64,000 nucleotides of DNA from positions 868,001 to 932,000 of the forward strand of contig JBBCGS010000007.1 in NCBI GenBank assembly GCA_037200125.1. The letters run 5' to 3'. Of the stretch, positions 62,666-64,000 are shown one piece after another (positions within the stretch are counted from its first letter, which is position 1; each line of letters opens with the position of its first letter). The translations under genes were made by a program, and so were the position numbers. This DNA is from JADGHX01 sp037200125. Lineage in GTDB: Bacteria; Pseudomonadota; Gammaproteobacteria; Steroidobacterales; Steroidobacteraceae. The notes beneath the pieces are model-generated. The model ran no database searches and was not told the origin of the DNA. It worked only from the letters and a program-made list of their open reading frames with translations.

Positions 62666-63010
62666 GCCTGGGTGGCGAAATTGGTAGACGCAAGGGACTT
62701 AAAAAGTTGAGCACTCAGCCCGGAAACGACTGAGTGAATGGGGTCAAATTCGGTGGAACAGCAGCACGTCAGGGTGGCTGCAATACCGAGCTAAGCCCCG
62801 ACCGTCGCCCGCTTTGGACGAGTCGGGGAAAGTGTAGAGACTTGACGGCCCCTGCCTAAATCGCGCCCGCGATGCGCTCGCCGCGACAGGGCAAAGATAA
62901 AGTCCAGACTCCAAATGCGCCGGGCCGCCCGGTCGCAGCAGCGAAAGCTGTAGTGGGTAAGAAAATCCCTCGGGGGCGACCCCGTGCCGGTTCGATTCCG
63001 GCCCCAGGCA
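62666..63010 (+). tRNA. tRNA-Leu(UAA) gene interrupted by a group I intron
   Basis: The 5' exon 62666-62700 gives acceptor GCCTGGG, D-arm GCGAAATTGGTAGACGC and the 5' side of the anticodon stem AGGGA plus loop bases CTT. The 3' exon 62962-63010 supplies AAAA, the stem TCCCT, a long variable arm (CGGGG-GCGA-CCCCG), T-arm GCCGG-TTCGATT-CCGGC, acceptor CCCAGGC and discriminator A. Joined, the 84-nt tRNA has a CTTAAAA loop with anticodon TAA and the long variable arm of tRNA-Leu. CCA is not encoded. The split lies between anticodon bases 34 and 35. A standard scan may miss or mis-size this gene. Confidence 0.92.
62701..62961 (+). ncRNA. group I intron (IC3-like) in the tRNA-Leu anticodon loop
   Basis: A 261-nt self-splicing-type intron with no reading frame for a homing endonuclease. 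P1 pairs exon CTT (62698-62700) with GAG (62709-62711), giving the splice-site U-G pair. P2 is CACTCAG/CTGAGTG (62712/62730). P3 is GGGGTC (62740) with GACGGCCCC (62844). P4 is TTCGGT/ACCGAG, P5 GCAGC/GCTGC and P6 CCCCGAC/GTCGGGG. P7, the G-binding helix, is GACTT (62839) with AAGTC (62900). P8 is TGCC/GGCA and P9 has a GAAA tetraloop (CAGC-GAAA-GCTG). The final base G62961 is the omega G. Motifs TCAAATTCGG, GTGTAGAGACT and AAGATAAAGTCC match IC3 introns such as those of cyanobacterial tRNA-Leu and Azoarcus tRNA-Ile. Confidence 0.92.
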
Positions 63011-63092
63011 GATCTCGAGCGACTATCGAAACCCGCCCTGGGCATCCCCTCGGCTGCTTCGGCTATCGGGGGAAGCTCGCGGCAAACAGTCG

Positions 63093-64000
63093 CTACTTCG
63101 CGATGTCGTCGTGAATGTAAGCGGCGACGTCGAGGATGTCCTGATCCTTCAGCAGCTCGGGATAGAGCTTCGGCATCGGAGCTTTCGGGTCCTTGATGTA
63201 GGCGACGGTGGCCTTGAGATCCTTGCGGCTCTTCAGTGTCGTGAGCTTGTGATCGGCGATCATGGTGCCGTCCGGGCCGTGGCAGCTCACGCAGACCTGG
63301 GTGTAGAGCTTGCGGCCGGCGGGCACGTTGGCGGCGCCACTCGGTGTGCGAGCGACCGGTGCTGCGGTTGCCGCGGCGGCCGCGGAGCCTGACGTGGGCT
63401 TCGGGTTCAACGTCATGATCACCACGCTCGGGATGCCGAGCGCGCCGAACGCGTTGCGCGAGACGTTGCCGTTCGCGAACGCGACGTACTGCTTGCCGCC
63501 CGCTTCGTAAGTGACGAGCCCGCCCGCAAGCGCGCCGCGAGTCTGCACCTCGTTGACGAGCTCACCCGTCTTGCTGTTGAAGACGAACAGATGGCCGGCG
63601 AGGTCGCCCGCAAACGTGACGCCACCTGCGGTGGGGGTGATGCCCGCAACCACAGGCTTCTCGGCGTGATACTTCCAGCGAACCGCGCCAGTCTCGCTGT
63701 CGACCGCCGTGATCCACCCGGTCGTCGGGCCCACGGGCTCGATCGAACCGCCGAATATCGCCTGCCCCGCCTCGTATTTCGTCGTGCCGAGCTCGACATT
63801 GAAGCAGGCATCGACTGCGCCCGTAATGAGCGTGTTGTTGAGGCGATCGAGCGCGGGCCCGTTCCACTCGACACCGCCCGCGTAGCCCGGGCACGTGCGC
63901 ATTGCCTTCTTCGGCGGATCCTTCGGCACGTTCTCTATGGTTGTCACCGCCGTGCGCCACACCAGCTTGTGCGTGTCGCGATCGACCGCCGTCACGTACC
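63093..64000 (-). CDS. PQQ-dependent dehydrogenase with C-terminal cytochrome c (N-terminus beyond window)
   Basis: This is the C-terminal 300 or so residues of a quinoprotein. Propeller blades read GWITAVDSETGAVRWKY, GGVTFAGDLAGHLFVFNSKTG and TYEAGGKQYVAFANGN. An Ala/Thr-rich linker leads to a cytochrome c domain with CVSCHGPDG and the probable Met ligand in KAPMPKLYPEL. The start lies past the window end. It is a paralogue-type of the protein at 46905-49025 but not a close copy. It is convergent with the tRNA-Leu gene, 82 bases apart. Substrate unknown. Confidence 0.87.
   Translation of the reverse strand, partial: YVTAVDRDTHKLVWRTAVTTIENVPKDPPKKAMRTCPGYAGGVEWNGPALDRLNNTLITGAVDACFNVELGTTKYEAGQAIFGGSIEPVGPTTGWITAVDSETGAVRWKYHAEKPVVAGITPTAGGVTFAGDLAGHLFVFNSKTGELVNEVQTRGALAGGLVTYEAGGKQYVAFANGNVSRNAFGALGIPSVVIMTLNPKPTSGSAAAAATAAPVARTPSGAANVPAGRKLYTQVCVSCHGPDGTMIADHKLTTLKSRKDLKATVAYIKDPKAPMPKLYPELLKDQDILDVAAYIHDDIAK

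Noticed and set aside
62791..63045. Open frames inside or across the tRNA-Leu intron as a homing endonuclease.
   Set aside because: They are short, Arg/Gly-rich, run through the ribozyme core helices and carry no LAGLIDADG, GIY-YIG or HNH motif.

Overview
GC-rich chromosomal DNA from a gammaproteobacterium. The fused lysC-lysA gene, the metX-metB pair behind a SAM riboswitch, the TrpR-family gene heading the his operon and the ilv/leu gene order all resemble Xanthomonadales and relatives such as Steroidobacteraceae; this placement is inference. The window is mostly housekeeping biosynthesis with small accessory patches. I see no prophage, plasmid, CRISPR array or intact insertion sequence apart from one REP-type transposase relative.

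Layout. 1-6.2 kb: end of a threonine dehydratase gene, then leuA-ilvE-leuC-leuD-leuB (branched-chain amino acids). 6.3-9 kb: divergent SDR/LysR pair and a PEP-CTERM surface protein. 9.1-16.1 kb: phosphorus-scavenging block (phospholipase C, PhnCDE-type ABC transporter, HAD phosphatase, divergent LysR regulator). 16.2-18.8 kb: metX-metB under a SAM-I riboswitch. 18.9-27.8 kb: an MFS transporter divergent from a complete his operon (hisR-like repressor, hisG-D-C-B-H-A-F-IE); a perfect 18-bp trp-operator-like palindrome lies between them, and hisF appears to start at ATT. 27.8-39 kb: DMT transporter, PBP1B with an LpoP-like lipoprotein, lysC-lysA, a SAM hydrolase and a fused membrane/spermidine-synthase protein. 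All of these larger genes are broken by single-base frameshifts, so this stretch is probably poorly resolved sequence. 39-46 kb: ECF sigma/anti-sigma pair, glgC, a two-component pair, an L,D-transpeptidase, a 3-methyladenine glycosylase and a RAYT-like protein. 46.9-53.3 kb: PQQ dehydrogenase, multicopper oxidase and TolC-type efflux protein, a His/Cys-rich exported protein, CrcB and a KGG stress protein. 53.4-55.5 kb: a nucleotide-transporter-like protein and a MaoC-type dehydratase. 55.6-62.5 kb: complete ccmABCDEFGHI for cytochrome c maturation, flanked by two PQQ dehydrogenases carrying c-type haem motifs that such a system would serve.

The most striking element is at 62,666-63,010: a tRNA-Leu(UAA) gene interrupted in the anticodon loop by a 261-nt group I intron. 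The conserved helices P1-P9 can be traced by eye and no homing endonuclease is present. Group I introns at this site are the hallmark of cyanobacterial tRNA-Leu, so finding one beside a proteobacterial ccm operon deserves follow-up.
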